From Mortierella alpina (lineage: Eukaryota > Mortierellomycota > Mortierellomycetes > Mortierellales > Mortierellaceae): a DNA stretch of 64,000 bases. Location: positions 1,488,001 through 1,552,000 of the forward strand of contig JANATF010000013.1 of assembly GCA_029449245.1 (NCBI GenBank). The letters are read 5' to 3'. Below are positions 11,204 through 23,900 of the stretch, one piece after another. The number at the start of each line of letters is the position of its first letter. Within the stretch, counting starts at the first letter, position 1. Below the pieces are notes generated by a model. The model searched no databases. It worked only from the letters and a program-made list of their open reading frames with translations, and had not been told where the DNA came from. A program made the position numbers and the translations under genes.

Positions 11204-13268
11204 TCTGGCCTAGAGGGGATGTAGTTTTGTGTTGCACGGAAACGGAAAGTGGGCAAGGGCGAGGAATAAGCCTTCTTGGAGTTGGTGTTGTTGTTGTTGT
11301 TTATCGGATTGTTGTGCGTGCAAATGATGGCTGTATCGGTGGGTGGATGGCTGGAAGATGAGGTCTGCGTCGACGGTGCCCGTTGAAAAGGTTGTGAGAG
11401 CGAGAGTAGAGCGAGCGTAGAGCGAGCGTAGAGCAAGAGTGCAGGACAAGGAAAGCGGAAAGGGGGGACGGACGGGGGTGAGGAGCAGAGAAGGGAAAAA
11501 TGGACCAGAGCAGGCGAGAGGTGGGAATAAAAAAGTACAGGACTACAGGACTGTAGTGCAAAGCGTCGACGTCAAAAGAGGGACGTGGAAGCGAGGACGG
11601 GACACAACAGCAGCGGATCTCCCATGTGCTTGTGCGGCTCTTGCTGATGTGTTGATGTGCTGGATACACACCGATACGGCTGCAGTGTCTGCTGCTGGTG
11701 CGTTGGGAGGATGTTGTGTTCTGTAGGGCCTCTCTGTTGGCAGCCAAATACTGCCAAATACTGCCTGCACTCGGTCCCAGCTGTCCGTTCTTTGTTCTTG
11801 TGTTCTCGAGGTCGAGTCTGCATTTAAATTGTCGAGGATTGGGGTTGGGGCAGGGGCATAAATAGACGGCGATATAGAGACGGTATGCATGTACGCCATG
11901 TGCCAGAGGCAGAGAGCGGGAAAAAGGGACCCTTCAGAGTTAGCTGAGAGCCCTATTGCACGTATGCTGGCCGTGGTAAAGGCCATGGAGCGCACATGTA
12001 TACTGTACACAGACAAGCAAGCAAACGGGGTCGGCCAGCGTTACCTGACTCGAGTGGATGGACTGAGCACGGTGACACCAGAAGGAGGTGGCTTTCGCAG
12101 GTGGATGCTCCGACGCAGGTCGATGGAAGCGTGGGATGCAGAGAACGCGGTGGCCGATGGCTGTGAGATTCAACAGAACAGAGCTGCAAGGGCGTTGCTG
12201 AGTCGGGACGCGTTAAGAGGACAGAGAAAGTGAAGGGCAAACGGCGAGAAAGAGAAAGAGAGACAGAGACAAAAGAAAGCAAAGACAGCAAAGACGACGA
12301 CCGCAAAGACGACCGCAAAGACAGGCGACGACAGGCGACGACAGGGTCGATAACAAAGTCAGAGAAGTCAGAGAAGAGACAGACGAGACACAAAAGAAGG
12401 AATCAACGACGGCCAGTGTGGGGACGCAGAGGATATCTCCGACACCGCGGAGAATGGGCGTGTGCAGGGTGGATCCAGTCAATGCAGACAGATGGATGCG
12501 CAGGGCGGGTGGATGCAGACACCGTGGGCAATGGCGGGCATGGAGGGGCTGGCTGGGCTGATTGACCTGATTGAGCTGATTGGGGTGATTGGGCGTGAAG
12601 CGGCTGGTTGGGCGTCGAGGCAGGGCATCCGAGAATGGGCACTGGCCGAGCACTGAGCATGATGAGCCTGCGTGCTTGGACTGCTCACTGCAACGTGGAT
12701 CCCGCGCTTGGCTCGGGAACCTGATTTTGTTGTCAGCCTGCCAGCCTGTTGGCTGCCTGTCCTGCTCTTGTCCCACCACCAGGTCTCTCCGCCCTCCGTC
12801 CTACCGTCCTACCGCGATGGACATGGCCATGGCCATGGCGCACTGGTCAACTGCCCTGGCGTGAGCCCCTTTCTTGTCTCGATGCATTGCCGTGAGAAGA
12901 ATAGAGACATCCACAAGGCGCTCAAGGACGCGTTGGACGATGATGCCGTAGCGTAGAAAAGGGCCAGTCCACCGTGTCCCTCGCTTTCTCTCGCACTGGC
13001 TCTCTGCCTTATCTCACACGCCCAGCACCGCACGCCAGGCACCTTCGTCTCTGTGGCACCCTATCCCCGATCGTGAGGAGAGCATTTCATAATGCGGATG
13101 AGAGCACGCAGGCCATACTACGCCTCCGCCCTGACTCGGCTACCGCCCAACTCTTGAAAGGGCCACCGCAGTCGTCTGTATAAAAGCGCGCTCTTCGATC
13201 CACCCACTTGACCACTCTTCATCCGCTCACTCACTCACTCGCCCACTAACTCACGCATCACCACCATC
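11204..13268. other. Divergent intergenic region, YTH gene (-) and F-box gene (+)
   Basis: About 2.1 kb with strongly skewed, purine-rich sequence on the plus strand and short tandem motifs, for example GAGCGAGCGTA-like repeats near 11400-11435 and GACGACCGCAAA/GGCGACGACA repeats near 12295-12345. Several long open frames occur on both strands, but their products are low-complexity and lack domains. The region probably holds a long 5' leader for the YTH gene and the F-box promoter (TATA at 13179-13185). Confidence 0.55.
13179..13185 (+). promoter_or_regulatory. TATA box of the 768-residue F-box gene
   Basis: TATAAAA, 84 bp before the ATG at 13269 and followed by a C/T/A-rich leader typical of fungal transcription start regions. 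Confidence 0.65.
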
Positions 13269-15575
13269 ATGCCTAAAAAGTCCAAGCGGACCCAGCTTCG
13301 GTCCATGACCTCCCCTCGCCCCTTCACAGCCTCCACCTCAACCTCCTCCTCAGCTTCACCCTCTTCACTACCCTCGTCGTTGGTATCACACAGTTCACAC
13401 TCATCGCCAAATGCCGTCAGCCAATCACAACAACGCCTCCAGCTCCGTCAAGCCCTCTGTGGAACGCTCTTAAGTCTCCCCGAGGTCCTCGAAACCATCC
13501 TCCAGTTCCTGTCAAGGCCCCAGCTCCTCCAGCTTCGCTACATCAACCGACAGTGGCATGCTTGTGCCAACTTTGTCCTCCTGCGAGATCACCCCCTACG
13601 CTGGAGACCGACCCTCGACGAGAAGACGAATGAGCAGTTGATGTTGAAAATCGCAGAGGGTAAGGCGCAGGCCATCGAGATCGACTTTCAAAACCGCAGC
13701 CCTGACCATTATTATGAAGCCGATCTAATTGCACCCTGGGACACCTTCGATGCAACCTTTCCAGCCCATGATGCCGCAGAAGAAGAACGTGGGGCAGAGG
13801 CGGTGGCAGAGGCAGAGGAGGAGGAGGAGGAAGATTATTTCCCGGACACCGAGTTCGACATTTACGACCGGCTCATTGACCGATCCATGCTAGAGTACTT
13901 TGCTGAATGGATCCATCTGCTGGCTGGAGAAACGATGGCAGGCAGATCTTTCTCCTTGCCAGACTTTCCAGATGAGGAGCTCGATCCAGCGTATGTCCAC
14001 CTCTTTGACAATGCCGAGATCCGCAAGAGTCCCGTGAAGCGACTGAAGCTGTTACGGAGCCATTGCTGGCACGACCTCAACGTCGTCCGCGCCCTCTCAT
14101 ACTTTGTCCCTCAGCTCACTTCACTCGAGATGACCTTCTCGAACGAGACCAACATCTACCTCGATCTACCAGGTCTCTTCAAGGCACAGCCGAACCTGGA
14201 GCATCTCCTGGTGGCCATCACAGACGAAACCCATCGGGTGCTTGACATGACATGGTACCTTTCAACCCATTCTGGCAGCGAGTGGCACGCAGAACACCGA
14301 CAGTACGACCAAGACGGTGAACAGATGCTGGCATCCACCATCACGTACCCAAAGATCAAGTCGCTTCACTTGCATCATGCCGATGCTCGCGACCGATTCA
14401 TACACAAGCTATTCTCGCAGCTTCCGAACCTGCAGGAACTCACCTACACAAAGCCTCTTGACTTTCTCAATCCCTCCATCTACAAGATCCTTCCCGAAAA
14501 GATGCCCCACCTTCGCGAATTAACCTTCGTATCCCACTCGGATCCTGATCTACAGGAGATGCTCATCCACTACCCAAGACTCGACACGCTTCGGTTCTGC
14601 CAGGGGAGTACCGTCAGTGGGTCCACCATCCAAAGGCTTCAGCAACACTGTCGATACTTGACCAGGCTGGATATGACCAAAGCCATGGTGACATCGGTTG
14701 AGTCCTTTAGTCAGGCCATCTTGACCTTGCTGCGTTCGCCCACACAGCGATTGAAACATCTGTTGGCACCCAAGGCCGTCTTCTTGCTCGAAGACATTGT
14801 TGGAAAGCAGACCCAGTGGCATGCGGGCAACCTGCGAACTCTGGTCGTCCGATTCGACTGCACCCAGGAGCGAGCCCCCATCCACCGGATCCAATACCGT
14901 CCCACCCCAAGCTCTGCACCCTCAACCTTCACTCACCTACCTTTACCCCCGAAACTAAACCATCCCACCCGTCAAGGAGGCTACGGTTACAGTAATCCGT
15001 CTTCATGCTCTTGCATCGCCCCTCACCTTATCAACAACAACAGCACAAACAACAACCATCATGCCCAGGCTGCAGATACCCAATATTACAACCCAGCCTT
15101 GTCAAAACCCATCTACCCAACCTCATACACGCTCTCGTCCACTCCACCGCCTTACCGCTGCGAGCACTCCCACACCGTCTTCCAGTTCCTGGCCAAGAAC
15201 TGTCCTCGTCTTCAAAGCATGCGTCTTCAGATCCATCCTGAGATCTGTATGGGCTCCCAAGGCTTGAGACACTTGGGTGCACTCCAGGACCTGACCGACC
15301 TTCACCTCATCGTCACCTATTTTGATCGCGTCAAACGACGGGACCTCGAGTGGATGATGATGATGATGCCTGCCTCACACCACGCCTCGTCGCACGCGCA
15401 CGCGCAGCCAAAGACGGTCGTGCACTCCTACTGGCCAGAGCGGCTCGAGAAGGTGACTATGGCCGTGACCCGCAGCATTTACCATGACTGTCACCTTGAC
15501 GCCAAGCGCTGGATCCGAGAGATGCTGCCCAAGGTTGCTTTCGACATCCACCACAACCGTGATGCCCACCTCTAG
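13269..15575 (+). CDS. F-box-like/LRR protein, 768 aa
   Basis: Single-exon gene. A basic and Ser/Thr-rich N-terminus is followed at residues 66-105 by an F-box-like segment (GTLLSLPEVLETILQFLSRP, then LRYINRQWHACA). An acidic stretch (residues about 175-195) and many irregular Leu-rich strands follow, such as LTSLEMTFSN, LKHLLAPKAV and LQSMRLQIHPE. A low-complexity Asn/Pro/Tyr/Ser insertion (about 14940-15160) interrupts the LRR region. The expected role is substrate selection by an SCF ubiquitin ligase. It is divergently transcribed from the YTH gene. The start is supported by a good TATA box and leader. The substrate is unknown. Confidence 0.85.
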   Translation: MPKKSKRTQLRSMTSPRPFTASTSTSSSASPSSLPSSLVSHSSHSSPNAVSQSQQRLQLRQALCGTLLSLPEVLETILQFLSRPQLLQLRYINRQWHACANFVLLRDHPLRWRPTLDEKTNEQLMLKIAEGKAQAIEIDFQNRSPDHYYEADLIAPWDTFDATFPAHDAAEEERGAEAVAEAEEEEEEDYFPDTEFDIYDRLIDRSMLEYFAEWIHLLAGETMAGRSFSLPDFPDEELDPAYVHLFDNAEIRKSPVKRLKLLRSHCWHDLNVVRALSYFVPQLTSLEMTFSNETNIYLDLPGLFKAQPNLEHLLVAITDETHRVLDMTWYLSTHSGSEWHAEHRQYDQDGEQMLASTITYPKIKSLHLHHADARDRFIHKLFSQLPNLQELTYTKPLDFLNPSIYKILPEKMPHLRELTFVSHSDPDLQEMLIHYPRLDTLRFCQGSTVSGSTIQRLQQHCRYLTRLDMTKAMVTSVESFSQAILTLLRSPTQRLKHLLAPKAVFLLEDIVGKQTQWHAGNLRTLVVRFDCTQERAPIHRIQYRPTPSSAPSTFTHLPLPPKLNHPTRQGGYGYSNPSSCSCIAPHLINNNSTNNNHHAQAADTQYYNPALSKPIYPTSYTLSSTPPPYRCEHSHTVFQFLAKNCPRLQSMRLQIHPEICMGSQGLRHLGALQDLTDLHLIVTYFDRVKRRDLEWMMMMMPASHHASSHAHAQPKTVVHSYWPERLEKVTMAVTRSIYHDCHLDAKRWIREMLPKVAFDIHHNRDAHL

Positions 15576-16377
15576 TCTGTTTCTCAGCAACATTGTATTC
15601 CTTCCTGTCTGTCGTTTCTGGTGACAATAGGTTCATTTTTTTTTTTTTCGTTTAATGATAGAAATACGCGTCCATGTCTACAGATTCCATTGCTTGCGAT
15701 CGTTTGTTTGCTTCGTGCGTGTGTTCTTCTTCATATTCTCCGAGGGGGGGTTTTCCTCCTTCCCTTTTTTTTTGTCTTTGTCTTTACTTCAAGTTACAAA
15801 GAGCAAGAAAAAAAAAGAAAAAGGTAGAAGGAAGATGAAAAAGAAGAGAAAAAAACCAAAAGGAAACGAAACGAAAAACAAAAATAGTAGTCATTTGTTG
15901 GTTGTTGTTGTTGGTTGTTGTTGTGTGTGTGGTTGTGCAGAGACAGGGCGGCGGTCCAGGATCGTAAAAAAAGAGGAAGATAGTAACCGCAACCTGCATG
16001 TCGCCTTAGATTGCTGTAGTCATATTGAGACGCTTGTTCGATAGATCTCAAGGTTGGTACCTAGAAAAATACAAAAGGAAAACGGTGTCAGGAAAATTGA
16101 GTCTCCACCGTCTTGCGCTGTAACTGTTCAAGTCCGCTGCCAAGGAGGACGAAACTATCAGAAACTGGTTGGCAATGGTCTGAGTTTCCTTTGGTACTCC
16201 GCGTGGCCGTGGGCGAGACGACGGGGGGCCATGATCCAAGACTAAAGGTATGGACCTGGCTCACCTCGCTCACCCTTTGCGCCGTAGGGTCCATCCCGAT
16301 AGTCTTCGTCTCACTTTCCAGATTATCAAGATGCTCCATGGCCTGTCCTGTCGCTTCACTGAGGGTCGAACGGTTGC
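15576..16377. other. Intergenic region between convergent F-box and casein kinase genes
   Basis: About 800 bp including homopolymeric T and A tracts (15637-15650, 15810-15870) and a GTT-rich stretch near 15895-15925. It should carry both 3' ends. A minus-strand open frame at 16088-16339 could be part of an alternative last exon of the kinase gene. No RNA gene was recognised. Confidence 0.5.
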
Positions 16378-18694
16378 TTACATTCGGTCAGAGGGATTTA
16401 ATCGTGGATCATTGCCCTGGTCCTGTCCGGACTGGGCCATTCCTTGGGACTGTGGAGGGGCGACCTGAAGACGACGGCGAGGCTGCTCCAGGTGAGGCAG
16501 ACCACCACTCTGCTGAAGATTTCCAGACTGGTCATTCCTCACTGTCCTCACGGGCTGCTGGTAGTAAGGCTGGTATTTCTGCTAAGAAAACGCGGCGTGT
16601 AGGCTTGGTCAGCAATTGAAACACCATGCGAGCCATAAATCTATGTGCAGCTATAGTAGATCCGACCAACAAAAAAAAAGTATCCACAATTACCTCGGTT
16701 TCCTGTGGCGGTGCTAGTGGTTGCTGGACTTGGGGTTGTTGCATGGCCATCTGCTGGCTGCGGGTGCTTTCTTTCTCCTATCGGCATAGAAGAGCAAGTA
16801 ATTAGTCAGACTGGTGTCACATACTACACATTTGTATCGTTTTTCAGGAACGTCCGAGTTGACTTACATATTTGTAAATGGTCCAGTCAAAGACGTAATC
16901 GTACTGGAAACCTTCACGAACAAACAGATCGCGGAAGAGCTTGCGCAGGTACGAGTAATCGGGCTTGTCGTCAAAACGGAGCGAGCGCACGTAATTGAGG
17001 TAGATCGCAAACTCCTGAGGGAAGCCTCGGCAGAGTATGTCCGTAGACGTCGTCATCTTCTTTTCCATAATGCGGTCGTACTTTTGCTTCTTGGTTGCCG
17101 CCTTCAATCCCTGCCATGGCAGTGATCCTCTGCAGAAGTACATCATAACATATGACAACGACTCCAGATCATCTCGACGTGATTGCTCTGTTCAAAATAA
17201 AGTCGAACGTTAGCTTGCGGTGACACATGGCTTCCAACAGGACAAATTTTTCTAGACACTTGGGAATGCCAAGAATAAAGAAAAAATAATAGTCGCGATC
17301 ACGGATCACTGCAATAGGACATACCGACTCCCAAGTGGGTATTGATACTGGCATAACGGGCCGTTCCCGTCAGGTTCTTGTTCTCCCTGTAGGGAATGTG
17401 CAGATGGCTCTTGGGGTCACGGTACTTCTTGGCCAAGCCAAAGTCGATAACGTACACCTGGTTCCCACGCTTTCCGATGCCCATCAAAAAGTTGTCTGGT
17501 TTGATGTCGCGATGAATAAAGTTCTTGGAGTGGATATATTCGATGCGCGAGATCTAGTATTGTTCAGAACATAATGCCAAAAGGTTATTCGATAGTTCCA
17601 TGCAAGTTAAGGCACGAAAGAAGACGCAGGACCGCCGCACACTTTGCTAAAGTGGAGGTCATCCTTACCAATTGGTCTGCCAGCAGGAGGACAGTTTTGA
17701 GTGAAAACTTTCTGCTGCAAAAGTTGAACAGGTCCTCCAAACTCGGTCCGAGGAGGTCCATGACCATGGCGTTGTAATCACATTCCGTTCCAAACCAGCG
17801 AATAAAAGGGATGCCGATTCCGCCTGCCAACGTCTTGTATACTCGTGCCTCATATTCCAGCTGTGGGTGCTTTGCTTTGATGGACTCTAATTTGATGGCG
17901 ACCTCTTCACCATTGACGATACTTGTGCCTAGTGTAAGATGAACGGGTAGTAAAACAGGGTTAATCATTGAATACCAGGATATGCACTGCCGTGCGACCT
18001 TGGGGTTTAAAAAGCTAGCACACAATTGGTGCGACAAATAGGAGCTCTTCCAGCTAGCACTCAGGACCATTTCACTGAAATAACATAGCTATAAAGTGTG
18101 AGCCAGGAGGTGTGCGTGCGTGTTCGAGCGTGTGAGGCTGCCACAGAGCAAAGAAGGGTCTCTTTGCTTCGCATTCAGGAGGTATCTCCATGTCCCAGGC
18201 AATAATATGGCAATAATTAAATCACATAACAAAAAACAATAAAAAAAAAACGAGAGCGCGGATAGAGAGCGATACCATGGAACCATGGTGTCCATACAGC
18301 CAGACCTGAGAACAACAAGACTCTCTTATACATCAACACTCTATGAACCGATTTGATAGATTGAGTGAAGATTTAAATGGGACAAAGTTGTAGGATAGAG
18401 GGACAGAGAGCAGTATGGGCCAGGGCAGGGCAGGGCTGTAGTTTGCAGGGGGGGGGGGGGGAGCCAGTGTTTGAAAAGGGGATAGAACAGGGTCGCCACA
18501 ATGTTGCGTGGGCAAATTGCGCCATGCAAAAGAGTTTCTTTTGTCTGACCATATTGGAACGTGACAGGAGCTAGCGGATGATGGGAAAACAAGTGGAGTC
18601 CGATGCACTTACCAAGGTAGATGTCTCCAAAGGAGCCAGAACCGATTTTACGGCCGATTCTGTACTTGTTGCCCACTCTCAATTCCATGGTCAT
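16378..18694 (-). CDS. HRR25: Casein kinase 1 (delta/epsilon, HRR25 type), about 391 aa
   Basis: Six exons on the minus strand: 18694-18613, 17928-17669, 17553-17325, 17187-16868, 16777-16694 and 16578-16378; phases agree at every junction. The protein opens [20 protein letters not shown], with the glycine loop GSGSFGD at residues 18-24. The catalytic loop HRDIKPDN has Asp130, DFG starts at Asp151, and the CK1-specific segments [33 protein letters not shown] and YDRIMEKK are present. It is a Ser/Thr kinase; orthologues act in vesicle traffic, ribosome maturation and DNA repair. The C-terminal tail is Gln/Pro-rich. The first intron (684 nt) is unusually long and contains a G14 run. The last exon may differ: the reading ends at TAA 16378-16380, but a GTAAGC motif overlaps that stop and an open frame follows downstream. 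Confidence 0.93.
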
Positions 18695-20963
18695 TGAATC
18701 GAACTTGTGAGGGCGTCAGCAGGTCGATGGTGGGTGGGTGGTGTTGGGTGATGGTGTGGGTAGGGGCGAAATGTCTTGCTCTGTAACTGCTAGAATGGGA
18801 CGGAGCCGTGAGCAAACGATGTATATTTCGAGTCAGCCAGAGTAGAAACAGGATGATGAGTCAGTGAGCCAACGAAGCGCAGGAAGGATGGGAGAGCGGA
18901 AAGGGCGAGGACGAAGACAGGAAACGAAGAGGCAAGGACAAGGAAGAAGAAGAGAGGAGGACAGCCAAGGACGGAACGAAAGAAAGAGAAGACGCGCAAC
19001 AGACAACGAGCGACAAGACCAGAAAAAAAAGGAGACAAATGGGAAAAGGCTCCACAGGCAATACGGGCAGGCAAATAAGAAAAACGAAAAAGATACAAAA
19101 AAAAAAAGACAAACCACTCAAGCCCATCCTGAAAACATCACGACCCACCCACGTATCTGCATGGTCCATCCTTGACTCCACACTGCCCACAGTCCAAGAC
19201 TTGCGTCTTGTACTTTTGTACTCTGTCCTGGCGCAGCGCTTTTCCACTTCATTTGGGGTGCGAGGGCAAACAACAACAGCTGTATCATCCCCATTCGCGA
19301 AAGCCATAAAAAATTTTATATTACTCGAAACGAGGACGTAGCGCTTCTGCGACTGGCAGCTCGTATCATGATCTGCCGATCATCGTCAGCCTACGCAAGG
19401 AGACGGCTCGTCCCAAATGAAAAAGAGCGTGATACACCATAAAAAGCAAGCAGCTATCAACCTTGCCTCAATGACAAATGAAAAGAAAAAAAAAACCAAG
19501 CCGGCTCCTGCTGCAAGGGATGGGCAGCTATCACACGCATCCCGATATTTAAACAAGCTCAAAGTGGCACGCAATAAAGCGGGGAGTTGTCAAGCGAGGG
19601 GTCAGATGAGGACGAGAGAGCGAGCGAGAGTGACAGCGACAGGCAAGGCTAGGAGGTTGCAAGTCAACTGGGCTGATGGGATGCGAGGGGATGAAGAGGG
19701 GTCAGCAAGAGGAGTACTGATCACCTGATTCCTTTCGCCATCAGTTGCCCATGCAAGGGGATAAAAATATCTCATTCTTCGGGGATGAGGGCAAACTGTA
19801 GGGGGTGCAGGATGTGGAGGAGAGGCACCCAAAAGAAACTCATAGCCAGTGCAAGCATTCGGCCAACAAACAACGACATCCATCTCGGAACACACAAAAG
19901 ATGCATAGCACACATTCATCTCGTGAAATGACAAGGTCAGTTAAAGTTGAGTCCACACTCCACCGAGATTTGGGTCAACAAACAAGGGTTGCGTGGTTCT
20001 TTTTGTTTTTGGCCTCAGATTCCAAGGGACAGTTCCAAGGACCGAGAGGTGTGATGAACGGTAGCAAGGTGACAAGTACGGACAAGGATGAGAGACACAA
20101 GAAATAAAAAAGAGAAGTGGTATGTCTGATGGCAGATGATGGTGGCAAACGCGCTTTTTTTTTCGTTTTTTTGCATGGGACATCTGGGTGTGAGCCAAAC
20201 TGGTCAAGAATAATATAAAGAGCGGATGCTTGTCGTATGCTGGATGGTGTGTGGGCTTCGTTATCCTGCGTTGCTCGTGGCTCAAGTCACCTACCTATGT
20301 TGGTACGGGACACACACAAATAAAAAGGTGGTGGAAAAAGGAGAGAGAAAAGGAACTGAAGAGACGGGATGATGGAGAGGATGATGAAGCCGTTTGGTCC
20401 AAGCAACGAGCGCTCCACCGCCCTCCACCCTCCACGTCACCGTATTTCGCATACGGGCAGCATTGCCGATGCGGGTGGCGGCCCAGTCAGTTCGGTCCAC
20501 TGGCTCATATCTGAGCAAATGCACCTCTGCCCCACGTCTGAGGTGGACGTGGAATTGCGCTTTCCCCATCGAAAAGGGAATGCGGTATCGTCTCGTCGTA
20601 TGCCCATGGGCTGTCCAGCTGGCGATTTCAGCACAGTGTGCGGCTACAAAATGAATGTTGGTTTCACAGTCACTCCGCCATTTTGTAAACACATCTCCAG
20701 CGCCACCTTTTTTTTTTTTTATGCTCCTTGTCGTCCTCCTAGCTACTTCTCTTCCACCACCCCTCTTCGCCCCCCCGTCCCTTTTTTTGCTATTCTCGCC
20801 AGGTTCTGTCGGCAATACATCGATATCCTCCGTCGAGCGCCAGACCTTTGCCGCCTCTTACTCTCTCGCAGCAGCAGAACCCCATTCATACTTTGCTTCA
20901 CCTCTTCGCCTCTTCCACTTTGTGCATCAACCCAATACTCAAACCGCATACTTTTAAAACATA
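18695..20963. other. Divergent intergenic region, casein kinase (-) and RRP5 (+)
   Basis: About 2.3 kb between two divergent start codons. It contains purine- and A-rich stretches (18860-19110, 19475-19500) and T-runs (20155-20172, 20709-20720). Open frames here, including a 174-codon minus-strand one at 20291-20815, encode basic low-complexity sequence without recognisable domains. It presumably holds both promoters; no clear TATA box was identified for either gene. Confidence 0.5.
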
Positions 20964-23900
20964 ATGTCAGCAAAAGAATTCAAAGCTCCTGTGACAAAGA
21001 GGAAGCAGAAGGAGGAGGAGGACTTTCCTCGTGGTGGAGCCTCGGGCCTGACTCCCCTCGAGTACAAGGAGATTGCCCACCAGGCCGATAGCTCTCTCTT
21101 CTCTGTAAGTTGAAATACAACCAACCAGGCTGATCAGCTGTGAGCCAATGTTGTTCATCCTTTATGAATGACCCTTTGCTGAAGTTCAGGTCTGACCTCC
21201 TCACTTTTTTCTGCCGACTAAAGGAACCCGGTCAAAAGCCAACGGCTGCCTCAGGATCCGAGCCTGCCAAAAAGAAGCGCAAGCCAACTAAGAAGGCTGC
21301 GAGCGACGTCGTCAACTTTGAGAATACGTTTGACGCCAAGAAACTCAATGTGGAGATCCTCTCCTTCAAGGTACTGCAAAAGAGCCATACATACTCCTCC
21401 CTGATTACTGTACGATAGGCTATATGGGTGATAGACGTTTGAGCTAAACTTCCTTCTTTATTTTTGCCTGTTTTTCATCTTAGCGTCTTAACGAAGGCAC
21501 CAAGGTTCTTGGATGCATCAGCGCTATTAGCCGTTCGCGCGACAGCGAGCTTCCCGAGCTGGTGGTCTCGCTGCCCAACAACCTCACAGGATATGTCAGC
21601 ATCTCCGAGATCTCGGACGAGTTGATTCAGGACGCAGGAGATTCCCTTCCCGATCTGAACGACTACTTCTTTATTGGCCAGTGGGTTCAGTGTGTTATCA
21701 TCGGGATGCAGTATGGAGCTTCGGGTGGCGCGGCTGCTTCTGGCAAAGACAAGCACAGACGCAAGATCTTTTTGAGCTTGAAGCCATTCATCGTCAATGC
21801 TGGAGTCGGCGCTATCGACATTGCCACAGGTTCTCTCATCACAGGAGCAGTACAGAGTGTGGAGGATCATGGCTATATTGTCAATCTTGGAATGAGTGGC
21901 ATGCATGGATTCCTCAAGAACTCAGAGGCAAAGATGTACCAGCGCATCAAGAACAACGACAAGCCCCTGGCTGTGGGTCAGGTTCTCGCCTTCAGTGTCG
22001 TCTCTGTGGAGGGCAACAAGAAGACGGTGCAGCTAACTGTTGATGCCATGAAGGTTTCGAGAGCATTGGTATGTATAAATCGAACCTGCATTGCAGTCTT
22101 TAGTGACAGCAGTGCAACTGAAGAGCGGCATTTGCATTGTGAACGGCCTTCTGACAACCTTCACTATACTTAGCTCGGAGACAAGTTCTCCTACTCAGAG
22201 ATTGCATCGGTCATGCCTGGATGCGTTATTGAGGCTCACATCACTGAAATTCAGGATATCGGTATCCTCTGCAAGTTCATGGGTCACTTCGATGCCACGA
22301 TCGACTATTTCCACACCGCACACGGCCTGATCACTTCCAAGAAGGATCTTGAGGAATCGTTCAAGGTCAACGAGAAGATCCGTGCCCGTGTCCTCTATGT
22401 CGACCTTGCCAGCCAGCCCACCAGAATCGGACTCTCCACGGCCAAGCACGTCATGGGCCTGACTCAGCCCAACACCACGGAGGCCCAGATTGGTTCCAAG
22501 GTGTTCCCCGGAAAGGCCATCCCTATCGGTCGCTCTATCGACACTGTGACCGTCAAGCGTATTGATGCCCGCCATGGCTTGCTCTGCGAGATTAACGGCA
22601 CAGATATTCCTGGATATGTTCACATCTCCCGTGTCGCTGATGAGCGCCTCGCCAACCTCACCGCTACTGGAAAGTACCGCGTTGATTCTACACACCGGGC
22701 CATGGTTGTTGGATACGACCCTGTGGATGGTCTCTTCCAGCTGAGCTTGCAGTCTTCTGTTTTGGATCAGCCTTTCCTCCGCGTCGAGGACATTGAGGTC
22801 GGATCCGTCGTGAAGGGCACCGTCATTAAGAGCAGCGACAAGGGTGTTGTTGTCAGCCTTGCCAAAAATATCCGAGGATTTGTCCCCTTGATCCACTGTG
22901 TTGACAGTGTTATTTCGAACAGCACCAAGAAGCATGTGGATGAAAAGTTCAAGGAGGGCAAAGTTGTTAAATGCAGAGTCCTCTCCGCCGACACTGTCGA
23001 GGGCAAGGTCGTGTTGACTTGCAAGGACTCACTCATCAACAGCAAGCTCCCTGTCATCACTTCTCTCGAAGGCGTCACCCCTGGCACATTCGCGGACGGC
23101 GTGATTGTCAAGACCAACGCTCATGGTTGCATTGTCGCTTTTTACAACAACGTGAAGGCATTTGCCCACATCTCCGAGCTTCAAGAAGCTCATGTCACCA
23201 ACCTGAACATTTTCCAGCCTGGTCAAGTGAAGACCTGCCGTGTCTTGGAGGTAGATGCCGATGAGCAAAAGATGAAGGTGTCCTTCAAGGTAAGAATATG
23301 ATTGCTTTGTTGCTCGTTCAGCCCACCTTTTGCCAAGGCTTTGGATAATTGATTATTATTTTTGCACATCTCCCATAGAAATCTTCCGAAGTCGATCTGA
23401 GTGCTGTCACTATCGGCTCACTCCAGAAGGGAAAGATTGTTACTATCAAGAAGGACATTATTCACATCACCCTGAAGCCATCCGAGACTAAAGCCATCCT
23501 CCCAGTTGGCCATCTCTCTGACCATCTTGGTGAGCAGGCAGAGCGCATCCACAAGAGTCTCAAGGAAGGAATGGTCCTGACTGAATTGGTTGTTCTTAGC
23601 CGTGATGAGACTAGAGGTTCCGCTGTTGTCTCCAAGAAACCCCTCCTGGTTTTAGCGGCCAAGCAGAACAAGCTGATCACCGACCGTGCTCAACTCAAGG
23701 AAGGCCAGATCTACCCTGGCTCCGTGCGCCAAGTGACCAACTTTGGCGTCTTTGTTGAATTCTGCAACGGAGTCGACGCTCTTGCGTTCCGCCACAATTT
23801 GTCCGACATGTCGGACTCTTCCTATGTCAGGAACCAATCCGTGCTTGTCAAGGTGACCAAGAATGACGTCGCAGAGAGCAAGACTGAAGTCACCCTGAAG

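Noticed and set aside
12213-12779. 188-codon minus-strand open frame upstream of the YTH gene
   Set aside because: It encodes Cys/Ser/Leu-rich low-complexity sequence from a repetitive C/T-rich stretch. No domain or clear splice link was found; it may be leader sequence.
20291-20815. 174-codon minus-strand open frame between CK1 and RRP5
   Set aside because: It is basic low-complexity sequence within a promoter region, with no family resemblance.
22069-22173. Possible intronic C/D snoRNA in RRP5
   Set aside because: No adequate C box (RTGATGA) with paired D box and terminal stem was found in this or other introns I inspected.
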